Shown here piece by piece: positions 22,980-35,476 of a stretch of 64,000 nt of DNA (its first letter is position 1; the number at the start of each line of letters is the position of its first letter). The notes under the pieces are model-generated. The model was not told where the DNA came from, made no database searches, and saw only the letters and a list, made by a program, of their open reading frames with translations. The DNA lies in NCBI GenBank assembly GCA_032209605.1, contig JASFXZ010000013.1, positions 11,739,901 to 11,803,900 of the forward strand, in the 5' to 3' direction. Source of the stretch: Mactromeris polynyma (taxonomy: Eukaryota; Mollusca; Bivalvia; Venerida; Mactridae). The position numbers and the translations under genes were made by a program.

Positions 22980-24894
22980 TTTTTAGGCCTATTCGATGAT
23001 ATTGTATTAATGTTGTGTCTTACTGAGAGAGAATAAATGCAAAACATATGATATTAAAATCAGGGATTGTGTCTAACTGTATGATAAATGTATGTTTTCA
23101 CATTGTAGTGTGGTCGGTGTGTATGTATTTATATATGTGTATGAGCGTTCGGTTCTATTCTGTTCTGTCTTAATATAACTATGATAGTCACTTTAATGCA
23201 AGTGGATAAATGGGCTATGAATGATACATGGTATAATTATGCGCATATTTTTCCTACCCAGAATGCATCATTGTTGAGCTAGTGAAACAGGTCCACTTTA
23301 ATTGATTGTTGAGCATTTTGTCACAGTTGCCAATAACATTTAATTTATAGCAGTGCTACTATGCTGACGTTTAATGATATTTATGTATTCAATGCTGCAA
23401 AGCCTCATAATTTGATACAGAAATACAACCTATGATCTGGTAACTGCTTTCCTCATTTATATCTGTAATAAACCTTACTGTATACTGACCTAGCTGCTGG
23501 CAATCTCAGTTGATGCTCATAGATGTGGGCGGTTAAACGAACATGCACAATTAAAAATGAACGGAAATGCTCAAATCTGATTAAACATTTATTCTCACCA
23601 GACAACTATGTTCTTCAGGCCGTGTCGTCCATTTCCAGAAATCATCGTGCCTACTTGTAATCTCTTGGTATGGGGGATGGCAGGTATGGGGGGGTGCCAT
23701 TGCTTTCATGAAAATCTCTACTACGTCTTGTCATGTGCAAGTGCTTACTTGAACGGTAAAACTACAGTACACTTCAGAACCCACTAAAAGCATGGTAAAT
23801 ACATGATTTGGCATATATATATATGGTACAACTCAAATGCTGGGTGGCAGGAACATTTTTTTGATATGCTTTTACTTGACTTTCCTGCATAAAAATCATT
23901 TATATAATAAAATAGTTACGATAATTTGTACCCTTGTAACTTGTTACTAAGTAGTGGTAATACACTATTCAACAGTTGACAATTCACCAATGAGAGTGTA
24001 ACCATGCCTACGAGTTTCAAGGGGTGTAACTCTAGCTTAGTCAGTCAAAATCCAAATAAATATACATAGCATTTCACTTGGTAGACATATCAAAACATGA
24101 ACACAAAGTTACTGCATCTGCATTAAATGAAATATTCAATTATTGATAAATAAGTGTTATCACAAAGCCGACAGTTAAGAACAAGGGAGGTAAATATTGT
24201 AGATTTAGGAACTATGTATTGTCGTCACACTCTCATTAGTCACATCTCGTGAGAGTAGCGAACGTGTAAAAATGATACATATATTGAAAGTCACTGTTTG
24301 AATTTCGCCGATGATTATTTCCAAAATTATATGAATATTCATTATTGCTAGGTACATTTTGTTTGACTATAGATTATTCATATTGATTGAAACGAACTAA
24401 AACCACAAAACTTTAGTATATACTGCCGATTAGAATTTAGTTGAGCATTTGACACTATTGGTCAATTTCCAAAACAATGTTTTCATTGGCCGACTCCCTC
24501 ACACTTTCTTTCCAATCGTTCTCAAGTATTTGAATAAAAACCAACTTAATAACTTGTGAATTCGATAAGTTCACATATGAATTTTGATAGATCGAAACAT
24601 TTCAATGATATTAACACCCCTATATCTGTAAAAAGTGTGTTTGTATTTTGAATCAAATTGTTTTATTTAATAAATAATAAAATTTATAATGTTAAAATAA
24701 ATAATCTATGTTATGTGTATGAGTCATAAATTGAAAAAAACAAAACAAATGGGTGATCTCCGATTTTACATCAATTGGGAAAGTTCTGTGGTTTTCATTC
24801 ATAGATTTCTGACAGACATACCATATAAAAAGATTTATTTTCCATCAATTTAAAGCAACATATTTACCACAGTATTGATTGAGTATACCATATA
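22980..24894. other. Gene-free stretch with one repeat fragment
   Basis: The only recognised element is a right-end fragment of family P at about 24165-24216 (gccgacagttaagaacaagg then gaggtaaatattg). No exon is supported. Confidence 0.55.
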
Positions 24895-25083
24895 CAGTCA
24901 AACCTGTCTGTAAAGACCACCCATGGGAACAGTAAAATGTGGTCTTTGTTTACAGGTGGTCTCTGTTAACAGATTAAATATCATTGAAAATGGTCTGATG
25001 GGAGATAAACTCGGTGGTCTTTGCAGACAGGTTTTGCAATAGTGGTCTTTGTTCGCAGGTGGTCTTTAACACAGGTTTGACTG
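24895..25083. mobile_element. Foldback MITE, family A, copy 2
   Basis: Nearly identical over its whole length to 2994-3182. It is flanked by TA on each side. The similarity suggests both copies are young. Confidence 0.85.
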
Positions 25084-25315
25084 TACTGTTTAAAAACATT
25101 AACAGTTCACTATTTATATATCAGAGGAATGCAAGGATTATGTATAATCACTTTTATGGTGGTTTAATCCATTTTTAACATAAAACACTGATAAACTAGA
25201 CATTAAGCATAAAGTACATGTTGCTTGTATATTGTGAAGTCTTTGAAAAGTTATCATTATGTTATGAAAAAAACAACAAAATGCACATTACCCATAATGC
25301 ACTTTAAAAATTGCA

Positions 25316-25397
25316 TATCGAGGGCTCAACGCAAAATGGTCGTTACTCTTATGTATTTATATAGGAGTTACGACAGTGTTGCGTCGAGCCCTCGATA
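25316..25397. repeat. Palindromic hairpin element, copy 3
   Basis: Starts atcgagggctcaacgcaaa and ends gttgcgtcgagccctcgat, a hairpin of about 80 bp. Confidence 0.8.
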
Positions 25398-25619
25398 TAT
25401 GACGAGTAAGTTTACACCCAGTTTTCCGACATGTCGGAGCCATCTTTGCCGCCATTATGAACAACGTAATAAATGATTTCATGAATCTGTAATTATCAAC
25501 CAGGTGCAATTTCTGTAACCAAACACTTAAATTGTTGTCATTCATTACCTAGCTTACTTGACCGGCTAATTTGTGAAAGGTCGTCGTTGTATAACTATCT
25601 TTCATCGTCTGTTACTATG

Positions 25620-26325
25620 GCAGACTGTAGCTGACATTTGGTGCAAATCAAAATTAAGAGGGTTTGTGGGGTAAAGTCAGAGAGTTAATGTCATGGCGAT
25701 TGTCTGTCATGTGTGCTTTTGTCTGTTAACTTTTTATTCAAATGACATCTCTTAAACTGCAGGGCCAGTTTTAACAAAATCCTGGGAACATTCCGTGGAT
25801 GGTCCTCTTTCAAAGTTGTTCAAATGATTACAGTCTGTCATAGTAGCTAAAAATGCCATTAAGCCCTGCGTCCCTGGAGTGAATACTGGTCCTACCCCAG
25901 GGGGTCACATGTTTTACATATATTTATTTCGGGAATATCTTTGAAATTCTTCTTGTCCCGAACCAAAAGACACAGGACGTTGATATATAGTATGTAGCAT
26001 TGTCAAGTGGTCATCCAGCAAGTTTGTTCAAATTATGTCCCTGGTGTCAAAACTGGCTCGGCTGCGAGGGGTCACAGGTTTTCTGCAGAATGACACAGGG
26101 AAAATCTTTAAAATCTCCAAAACCACAAGGCCCAGGGCTAAGATATGTTGTAAGGTCTGATCAGAATGTTTGCTGTTCTGAAATTTTAGGTGAAATATGA
26201 AACTGGGTTATGTGGGTTCAAAAACTAGGTCACATTCACCTTGGGCAGCAGAGGAACCCTATTGATTTTTGGGTCATGAGGTCAAAGTCACAGGGGGCAT
26301 AATGATTTACAAACATCTCTTGTTT
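25620..26325 (+). repeat. Long interspersed repeat with hormone-like half sites
   Basis: A composite of modules with 'gggggtcacatgttttac', 'cctctttcaaagttgttc' and, at its end, 'attcaccttgggcagcagag', shared with 6185-6380. GGGTCA and AGGTCA at 26271-26284 form a direct repeat with a 2-base gap. No frame is supported; the 66-codon frame at 26000 is part of the repeat. Confidence 0.6.
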
Positions 26326-26774
26326 AAGTTATCAATTGTCTACACACCAAAAGGCTAAACTCTCTGATCCTATGACATAAATTTCCAAGCTCCAGTCACA
26401 GTTCATTCAGTTTGCTTATATAAAAAAAATTTGCTTCAATTTATTGTTAAACTACTTATGTCTAGATGCAGGACATCATGTTTGTATTTTGACCATATCT
26501 TGCAAATTGTCATGCTTGATTTTTTATAGAAGTTTTTTTCCAAACTGCAATTGTGCTATCACTAAGTTGTTAAAATTGTAGTCCAACAAAACATTTCATA
26601 TTGCTGAACAGATCAGCAAGACTTGGCCTTTGAATTATTCTCTGAATCTAATCTCCATCTTTTGCTGTATCTTGGATTTAGTTTGGATGAAGTAATTACA
26701 GTATAAATGTTATACAATTGATAAGTGAAATTGTATTGTAATTGAACTATTGTTTGGTTTATCCTTCCCACACT

Positions 26775-27020
26775 GATGACCTCGTGAGACGTACACCGTT
26801 GACCACGCGAGACATACACCGTTGACCTTGTGAGACGTACACCGTTGACCTTGTGAGACGTTCACTGTTGACCTTGTGAGACGTACACCGTTGACCTTGT
26901 GAGACATTCACCATTGACCATGTGATACGTACACTGTTGATCATGTGATACATACACTGTTGACCTTGTGAGACATACACCGTTGACCTTGTGAGACATA
27001 CACTGTTGACCTTTTGAGAT
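26775..27020. repeat. 23-bp minisatellite
   Basis: About eleven copies of a unit like gttgaccttgtgagacgtacacc. Variants alternate cgt/cat and tgag/tgat. Open frames on the minus strand here come only from the period, which cycles all three frames. Confidence 0.92.
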
Positions 27021-28422
27021 GTACTTTCTTATTATTTATGATATTTGCAGATAAATGGCTATACACTGTCCATGAGGGAAACAAAATCATTTGTTTGCAT
27101 AGTAAATGATAAAACTGCTTGCTAACATTTTTTTTAAATGTGCTTGTTAAGTCTATAGGATTTTTTATAAATATTGCAAATATTGCAAATAATTTAAGTA
27201 ACCTGTTATGAGTTTTTGTAACTTACACTTTTTTGTCAATTTTATTGATTTTTTGTTTGGAAGAAGTGATTTTGTTTAATCTTGATAAAATCTGTTAAAC
27301 ACCATAATAATGATGTCATAATATAACAGCCTTGCTTGATGATATTGCAGTCATCACTGGGACATTTTTTACCTTTCCGCCATATTTGAATTCATGAGTG
27401 AATTTATAACCCCCACGTAGTTGATATCGACCTGATTTGCTCCACGAGCTCAGTTGTGGTTACTAACAGAATTTACTAACTTGGAAAAAAAATCATCTAT
27501 CTCATTACTGCGAGACCTCATTATATGTCATTTTAATTATTATATCTATTATATGTGTGAGTGTTGTTATTTGTTTTGCATTTTTGATATTGTACATAAC
27601 GCTCAAAATATGAGAGATAATATTATAAACCCATAGTCATTATTAAATTTTATACTGTGAAGTACAACTACAAAATCTATTATAATTGTAAATTTTCTCA
27701 TGATCATGTGCAGAATTTTATGTGTAAATAAAAATCCTATGCCTTCTAAATGACTTATGTGTTTGTTATAACAGTCTTCGATCACTATAACCCTCTAGAC
27801 CGAAGCCCGTGTGTTTGTTATAACAGTCTTCGATCACTATAACCCTCTAGACAGCGAGGTGGAACCAGATTGTGTTTACTGTCTATGCAAACGATCAACA
27901 GTTTTCCGAAACCACATACGAAACGTGCCGTATTTAACACTTCCAGTGCTTTGATGTTAATCGGCTTTGTACCTAATACACTGTTAATGGACAATTTATG
28001 ATGCTAACCACAATGTTTTGAACGTGCAGAAATAAATGAGTTTCATGTTTCATGGTGTGTAACAGAAGCTTATTTTCATGTCATTCCATTGATTATAATC
28101 TTTTATTACACATTTATTTTCAATAAATACATAGCTAGTCACTTTTAAACAGTATACTTATATAATAAGATCAGTGTATTATGTCTTAAATAGTATTTTA
28201 AACAAAAATGAAATTTCACCCACTTTTTCAATTCATCTCTCACGAGTCCTGAAATATATTGAAACAAAACACGAACGGTCGGTTCAATATGAACTACGTA
28301 CTGTTGTAATTTCGTTATTATATTGCTTGTATATGTGGGAGAAGATGTAACACTTTATCTGGTCAGATTACCATGGTGATTGCTGTATCTGTAAGACCAT
28401 AGTTCTATAAGGCGTAAACAAA
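27021..28422. other. Gene-free stretch with one 51-bp duplication
   Basis: The segment gtgtttgttataacagtctt through ctctagac occurs at 27759 and again at 27810, a perfect direct duplication apart from its edges. Otherwise AT-rich without exon or repeat calls. Confidence 0.6.
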
Positions 28423-28755
28423 AACATGTTGACCTACCCTATTTTTTGCCCCGACTTTAGAACAGTTTTTCACGTGTTAATTTTATTTTTGGTAAAATTT
28501 CTTTGTATGAATTTTTCTTTAGGTTCATATTTCTGCTCAGTTATTAGACGCTTTACGAGTATTCCAGCTATATATAGCATTATATTCACCTTGATTAAAC
28601 ATTATCCATGTTAAAAGGGAAAGGGGATATGTCTTTAAACATATATTCATTTATATCTACATTGAATTTGCTTCGTTTGAAAATATAAAAAAATCTCCCA
28701 AACAATAAATTCCGACCTACCTACCCTTTTTTTGTGGCATGAAACCTGAAACAAA
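28423..28755. mobile_element. MITE-like family R, copy 2
   Basis: Same internal order as 22644-22979, with 'tgccccgac', 'gacgctttacgagtattcc' and a right end of ggcatgaaacctgaaac. The left end is worn. Confidence 0.7.
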
Positions 28756-29329
28756 CATCTTATTTTATAGACTGTTTTAGAAATGTATAGAACCGCTTAG
28801 AACGTTGCTTTGATCACGTGGTTCATTCTCTGCTCTGGTGTAGTGACCCGGATGACTGACATATACACTTAACATAACTTATAAGTGTTCAGGTATAAAT
28901 ATGACCGTATCTTGGTCAATATCAGTCTGATCTTGCTGGCATTTTCAACAAATATAGCGTAGATAACCTGGCATAATATTACATTTATTTCATGTCATAA
29001 TAGATTGAACAAATAAAATCAATAAATGTGATGATGCGAAAAACATCAATACTGCGGCTCCAATTGAAACGGATGATCTGGTTGACTGGATTGAGTCTCA
29101 TAGCGTGTGTGCCTATCCGGACTCGACGCATCGTGTTATTTAAACCGATAAATTCGACCCGAGAATCATGATCTACACGTAGCCAATAGCAAATTTACCA
29201 AATTTCGTATCAAAATGTTAATCAATAAAAAAGTTATTAGACATTAAAAAAATGCACACTTAAAAGTTTTGTTAAGTGTATATAACCAATACCAATATTA
29301 TCGAGAAATAACCCCCCCCAAAAAAAGAA
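28756..29329. other. Non-coding stretch, nothing recognised
   Basis: No exon or repeat family recognised. A C run at 29312-29319 borders the family S copy. Confidence 0.45.
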
Positions 29330-29633
29330 ATATCTTGAAAAAAGATGTTGGCGCAATTTTTTAAGATTTGTTGTGCAACATAAAAGATTCCCGATATGTT
29401 ATGATTACTGGTCACTCCATATCCAAAATAGATTTCAGAAAATTCAACGAAATTCAGTGTATTTCTTTAACGTACCTCTTATCGAAAGGTTAATCAATCC
29501 GCGTCAAGGTTACAAACGATTTTCGGTTAAAGAGAAGTTGGTTTAGTGGACAACGTAAGATTTGATTGGTTTACACAGCACTGATATGCAAATAGCAAAC
29601 CCTTGTTAGTACGGCTGTGCCGAAAAACAACAG
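29330..29633 (-). repeat. Interspersed repeat family S, copy 2
   Basis: Reverse complement of the type seen at 42250-42545: gatttgttgtgcaacataaa, actggtcactcc and gtacggctgtgccgaaaa are shared in inverted order. Confidence 0.7.
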
Positions 29634-30577
29634 GAATTAGCTCGGCTTCAACACTCGTCCTCAATTCCATAAGCAGCGAAACGCAAGCGCCAAAATATAT
29701 GATTTAGATCGGTACTTCATGGTCGTTTATATTGTATGTTAATGACTTGTAGTTCATTTCAAAACGTGTATTAATTGTGCTTAAATATTTATAGTTTATA
29801 CTATGTATACATGTACTCATATTGTCATGTTTACCATGATTGGACTGGTACGAAAAAACATGATCCAAAAGTTGATTGTCCTCGGTAATAATGATGGCAT
29901 GTACGAAAACACGACCAATTTATTAACTGTAAGTAGATAAGCTTCATTTATGCAGACCTAAGTTTGTGATTTTGTTCATGCACCTCGCTCATGACAGTGT
30001 ATGTACACAAATATATTATCTATATTGAGTTTTGGATGTTTTGTTAACGATGTAAAAAGAAAAGCTGTCGCCATGTCCTCCATTATCTTTAGACAATCGC
30101 GAACATTCTATAGTATTGTGTAAACATGAATTAATGACTGCCCATCCAATACACGATATTATATTTACAATGGTCGGTGACATATGGATAGACGATAATA
30201 TTACAGCGATATTGACTAACAAGCCAGAACTGCGTCATTACTTGGATTTCATACAATTTCATAGTTAATATTCTTATGAAGACTTGGTTAATGATGTAAA
30301 CAATGTCTATAACTGCTATCATTCTTTTGATGATTGTACGTAAACAGATTATGTATTTAAAACTACAAAAACATGATGTTTCATACAACGGGAAATATAC
30401 TTATTTTTATGGGCGTCTCTAACGATTAATGAGAAGGTTTGAGATAAAGACTGGGCGAGACAGATGTAGATGCACATGATCAAGTCGATGGATCTGAAGT
30501 GAAATAGCACATGCTGTTGTGAATATCCTTATTTTACCCTTCCCAATCCTCTAGTCTCGTATTTATGAGGCGTTTTG
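29634..30577. other. Non-coding stretch, nothing recognised
   Basis: Short open frames are present on the minus strand but none resembles a known family or has splice support. Confidence 0.45.
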
Positions 30578-30880
30578 GCATCTCAGTGCTATCATCGTCA
30601 ACCGAATGGTCTACTCGAAGTACCGCCATATCCATCGTCTCAAGAAAATAGTACATGTAAAATCCTCTGATTTTTATTTTAGATTTGATGAGTATAATGA
30701 CTGATTAGTCTGGGATATATCAATTGTGGAATGGCGAGAGTCTTGATATAAACGTCTTTGGCGAATGAGTTTACCCGAATAGTTGCGTATTACTTTCTAA
30801 TACGATTATATGGAAAACGTGCATTCTTGTCTTGGAAGCGCCTCCCAGGACCTTCAGTCATTTGATTTAATTTGTTACTA
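30578..30880 (+). repeat. Interspersed repeat family T, copy 1
   Basis: Shares ctactcgaagtaccgccat, ctcaagaaaatagtacatg and gagtttacccgaatagt with 57781-58115 in the same order. The class is unknown. Confidence 0.7.
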
Positions 30881-32965
30881 TACTCATCACGTTCTTGATT
30901 ATATTTCGAACGTAAGGGGCCTGTATGGGGGGGGGGTTATATTTTAAATATCGCCTTCCCTGCGGTGCCCTTTCTCACATGAAATGATTGAAATCAGTCT
31001 CTGTTGAAAGTATGACAGAGATCTTTTTAATATTAGGAAAACGATGCACACAAAACATTTACATAATGTTGAATTGTGTTTCTCTTGGTCAGATGTCTTA
31101 TATAGTTAACAGTGTAGGAAAACCGCATCACGTACCGAGATTTTAGGTATATTCATACACGTACATTCGAGGTCTCTTTCCAGTGATGATTTTGTTAATT
31201 TTGCTGCCGAATATAGGCTGTTTCCCCTTACGTATCAAAAAATGTCCATTTACCCAAAAAATCATAATTTCCCCCCAATTCTTTGTTCATTTTTACCCCT
31301 CTGACTGAATTTCTTTTAATTAAGTCAGGTTTTTGTGTATTTAACCATTTATAAAAGAATCTTTGCTCTTATATATAAAAAAAACACCAGCCACAGCTGA
31401 AAAGTTATTTTATAAGCAAACAACCATTACCTTATTTTCCCAAATAGGGATTTATCGCGCCTATTTTCCCAATTGAAAAGGCACAGGCAGTAAAGTTTTT
31501 TTTTAAAAATCACTGCTTTCCGATCTGATACGGAAATTGCCGAAATGTTGCGATTGATACATGTACTTCATGGAATCGTGTTAATCAAACCCATTTAACT
31601 CAAAGTATAAAATAATTGCATGAAGTGTAATCTCCGCTTTGAACCAAAGTCTATAAAGACGAAATAGGAAAATCACATACATTAAAGTAATTCATAGAAA
31701 AAAACTAAATTACAATACAGTTTGAGGTAACGTCAGATTCTATCGAGAATTCCATTCGTTGATGAATAAGTGTTAAAACAGGAATTTGGGCTGCAAGAGT
31801 GATGATCAACACTCCTCGGACACGACTGATGATAAATCCTGTGGAAACTACTTTTGACTCACACTTAAAGACATATCCTGGAGTAGTTTGCTATTGTCTT
31901 TTACGATGCAAAGATTTTTACTGAACTTTAGAGTCACTAAGACCAATACAAATAATGATATCATTATGTTTAATTGAAGGATTTCATTATATACTTGCAG
32001 TTTTCCTTCTACTTTCTTTTTCCATATGCATTTTATTAAAAAAAAACAAACAGACATTGATATCTAAAATTCTACGTTTGAAATTATAAAACGATCTTCA
32101 ATTAATATTTAAATCTAACATATTTTATGAAAAATGGGTTACCAAGTGTATTATGGGTATTTTTTTCAACTTTCACTTTCCATATATATTACATTTAAAA
32201 TCTTAAATTCAAGCAAGGTTACCTACAATTTGTATTTCCTATTTTCATTCAGTAGTGACTCTCATATAGTAAACAAAGTTGAAAGAAAATCTCTGCACTA
32301 GAAAATTATAGTAATATTGTATCAATTTTGCTATGCACTCATATGAAATATTCACGTTTTAATCTTCATTATCATAAATTCGAGCAAGGTGGCGCGTCAA
32401 TTTTATTTCATATTTTGGTTAGATATATTACACTGATAAAATATAGAAAGAAAATCTCTCCGTTAGAAAAATGGCCTTATTGTTGGATACGCCTTTAGAT
32501 AAAAACTTCTTTGAACAAAAAATAACCTTTCGGTTTAAAACATGGACAGGCACAATGCTACATGCGTCAACACACTGTTGAGATGATACGACTTCATTAG
32601 TATTTGTTTTCCAATAATTGATACATCTACTACGTGTGTCATTAATACTTCTAGTAGCTTCACCATAAACGGAAACTAAACATCGGTCCCATAGTATTAA
32701 ATGATAGACCTATCGTGTCCATAGTACACTGTTCCATCAAGATCAACATGTTACATGTCGTCATTTGATCCAGTGATTTGATCTTTTTCCAATTTCAACA
32801 ATGTCATTTTGTCGAAACTTGAATCCTTGGTGCAGTGTGTTTGGTATCGGTCTTCATGTCTGTAAGTTCACCCGGTAATCAGATGTTTCCATAGACAATC
32901 AATGCACTGTTATATATATTTCTCGCATTGACCTGAGACTGTACTTTCATATTAGGGGTAAAACT
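30881..32965. other. Gene-free stretch, one possible C-rich repeat
   Basis: The segment 31208-31500 has 'ttcccc' and 'ttttccc' words like the element at 1766-2122 and may be a diverged relative. Nothing else recognised. Confidence 0.45.
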
Positions 32966-33323
32966 ATGTTTGTTTTAGATTTCCCGACCTACCCTAATTT
33001 TTGCCCCGACCCTAGAACATTTTTGCGCATGTTAATATTTTCTTTCTTCTTTTTGGTAAAATTTCTTTGTGTGAATTTTCTTTAGATTCATATTTCTGCC
33101 CATTTATTAGACGCTTTGCGAGTATTCCAGCTAAAAAGCATTATATTCACCTTGATTAAAACATTATCCATGTTAAAAGGGAAAGGGTATTTGTCTTTTA
33201 ACATATATTCCTTGAAATATATGTTTTATTTGCTTCGTTCGAAAATAAAAAAAAATCTCAAAAAAAATAAATTCCGACCTACCTACCCTATATTTTTGGG
33301 CATGAAACCTGAAATAAATATAT
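32966..33323. mobile_element. MITE-like family R, copy 3
   Basis: The left end is tgttttagatttcccgac, the right end is gggcatgaaacctgaaat. The interior is collinear with the copies at 22644 and 28423. Confidence 0.7.
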
Positions 33324-33378
33324 TGTTTAGGCCTTAATAGAATTGTCCACCAGGCTTTAATTTAGGTTTGAAAGGGCT

Positions 33379-33733
33379 TAAAGATGTATCTGGCTCATCT
33401 GGACATACAATTTTTGAATTGGCTTTTTCAGTATTGTTGTTGCATTGGCTAAAACATCTCTAATAAGAGCCATTGCAATGTAAAACCGATTGAACAAATC
33501 TTTTTTTAACATATTACTTACAGTAAAAACCGGTAAAATAGCCTGATTGTTAAAAAAACTGGAAGTTTTTTTAAATTTTATAATGTACAAACATCTTTCT
33601 TCAACAAATATGGATTAATACATTATGAGTTCATTCTTTATAAATGCATGTTTAGTGATGTTTTAACCATAGGACATATATTTTTCATGTTTGGTTAATT
33701 AAACAAATGAACAAAAAATGAGCATAGTATAGA
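33379..33733. repeat. Interspersed repeat family Q, copy 2
   Basis: Collinear with 3491-3825, from taaagatgtatctggctcat to aaaaaatgagcatagtat. Confidence 0.75.
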
Positions 33734-33900
33734 GCATTAAGATAACAATGACGATTGAGGGAAATTTGTTCGTAAGTGACGGAGAATGGCCGGGAGGACA
33801 CTTCTGTGGGATTGGATAACCCACCCATGAAACTTAATTTCATTTCATTTTATATTTTACAAAAATTGTAAACATAGTGCACTACCAGTACATGTATAAA

Positions 33901-34313
33901 CATAAAACCTCAATGATAAGACCTTTAAATCTGGTCTTTTTATTGAGGTGGTCTTAATATTGAGATTGAATTAACTTGAAAATTGTGTTTTTAATTTTGA
34001 GATGGTCTTAATATTGAGATTGAATGAACTTGAAAATTGTGTTTTTAATTTTGAGATGGTCTTCGTATTGATGTTGAATGAAATTGAAAATTGTGTTTTT
34101 AATTTTGAGATGGTCTTCATATTGATGTTGAATGAAATTGAAAATTGTGTTTTTAATTTTGAGATGGTCTTCATATTGATGTTGAATGAAATTGAAAATT
34201 GTGTTTTTAATTTTGAGATGGTCTTCATATTGATGTTGAATGAACTTGAAAATTGTGTTTTTAATTTTGAGATGGTCTTATTATTGAGGTGGTCTTTAAA
34301 TGAGGTTTTACTG
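33901..34313. mobile_element. Family B MITE with internal 54-bp tandem expansion
   Basis: The outer parts match family B (ataaaacctcaatgataaga at the left, gaggttttactg at the right). The middle has six copies of a 54-bp unit with 'gatggtctt' at 34001, 34055, 34109, 34163, 34217 and 34271. As 54 is a multiple of three, both strands show long repetitive open frames of 115 and 128 codons; I do not regard these as genes. Confidence 0.85.
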
Positions 34314-34806
34314 TACATGATGAATATAAGATTGCAGAAAGATGTCCCAACAGAATGTATCGGTACATGTAATAATGTTAATGACTAAAAAATCATGAAA
34401 AAGAAACAGCGAGAACAATTGAAAAATGATATCAAGCATGGATTAAGCACCTTTTCATGAATAATATAAATCTAATATCCCCTTGAGTTAGCAGAATATC
34501 AAGTATTCGGATAGAAGGTTGTCGAATAAACGAGGTCCGACTTATATTATATTTTGTCCTATAAAACTACAATGTACAAGCACCGCAAACGTGGACCTCC
34601 CGATTAAACTGTAAAGTACTATAGTGATTTAGGCCACTTCCAACAGCCTATTAAGTGTTCAAACTGAAATTCAAAGTTAGTTGAAATAAACATTGCTTGC
34701 CTTTCATAACGTGATTTTTACAAGACCATTTTGCTGACACAAGCATTGTCAAAGCTAGTTGGATTTCACGAAACATGCACTATTTAGGTAATGTTGTTAA
34801 GCTAAC

Positions 34807-34890
34807 ATATCGAGCGTCCAGCGCAAGACTATCCTAACTCCTATGCATTTATATAGGAGTCCGTATAGTCTTGCACTGAACCCTCGATAT
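34807..34890. repeat. Palindromic hairpin element, copy 4
   Basis: Starts tatcgagcgtccagcgcaag and ends cttgcactgaaccctcgata. The centre is tcctatgcatttatatagga. Confidence 0.8.
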
Positions 34891-35253
34891 AGTGTTTGTG
34901 CACATGCGACATGTCTTTTCTGGAAACGAATACGTCTTTTGTTGACATGACACTCAAATTATTTGATAAGGATCTTGATTTGCGCAATACACTGTCGTAA
35001 AAACATGAACGTTTTGTCCACCCATGTAACAGCGGGTATAGATTTTGTCTTCAGTCAACTGATAAACGCTTTTACATCAGATGGCTCTCTACCAATATCG
35101 GTGCATTGTTCTAAGCAAACATGTGTTTTTTCTGGATAACTTGCTGTCGTCCGGAACAAACCTCATTGGGAGTGGTTTAAATTCAGTTTTGACCAATCAA
35201 AAGGCAGCATGTCAATGTTGTAATTTCGATCCAGTTTTGAGTAGGGGTTTAGG

Positions 35254-35261
35254 TATAAATA
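35254..35261 (+). promoter_or_regulatory. Candidate TATA box of the EGF/VWD gene
   Basis: TATAAATA stands 133 bases before the presumed start codon at 35394. A start site about 30 bases downstream would give a 5' UTR of about 100 bases. Inferred from position only. Confidence 0.4.
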
Positions 35262-35393
35262 CGGGGGTCATCATATTCACGGCAGCGCACTTTGTTGTGA
35301 ACTAAGAAGTCGCCTAGGAGTCTTTATTTTTATCTTGTTTGTGACAAATTGTAAGACTTCGAATAGAGATAAATATACATACAAGACTTGCTA

Positions 35394-35476
35394 ATGTTCC
35401 AAGGGACAATGGGTGTCCATTATTTGTGTTTGTTTGTGATAAGCATCGGCTTTATGCAGCTTCGTACAGTGACAGC
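35394..35476 (+). CDS. EGF/VWD gene exon 1, signal peptide
   Basis: The ATG at 35394 opens MFQGTMGVHYLCLFVISIGF and on to RTVTA. The donor is GC|gtaagt. It joins exon 2 in phase and places the likely cleavage site near the junction. An exon between this one and 39923 cannot be excluded. Confidence 0.65.

Noticed and set aside
26613..26980. Repetitive minus-strand proteins
   Set aside because: They are products of the 23-bp minisatellite, and the three frames give the same pattern.
33971..34388. Repetitive proteins of 115 and 128 codons on opposite strands
   Set aside because: Both arise from a 54-bp tandem repeat inside a MITE, with period divisible by three.
35081..35305. Small gene of 74 codons
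   Set aside because: It overlaps the presumed promoter of the EGF/VWD gene and has no family features.
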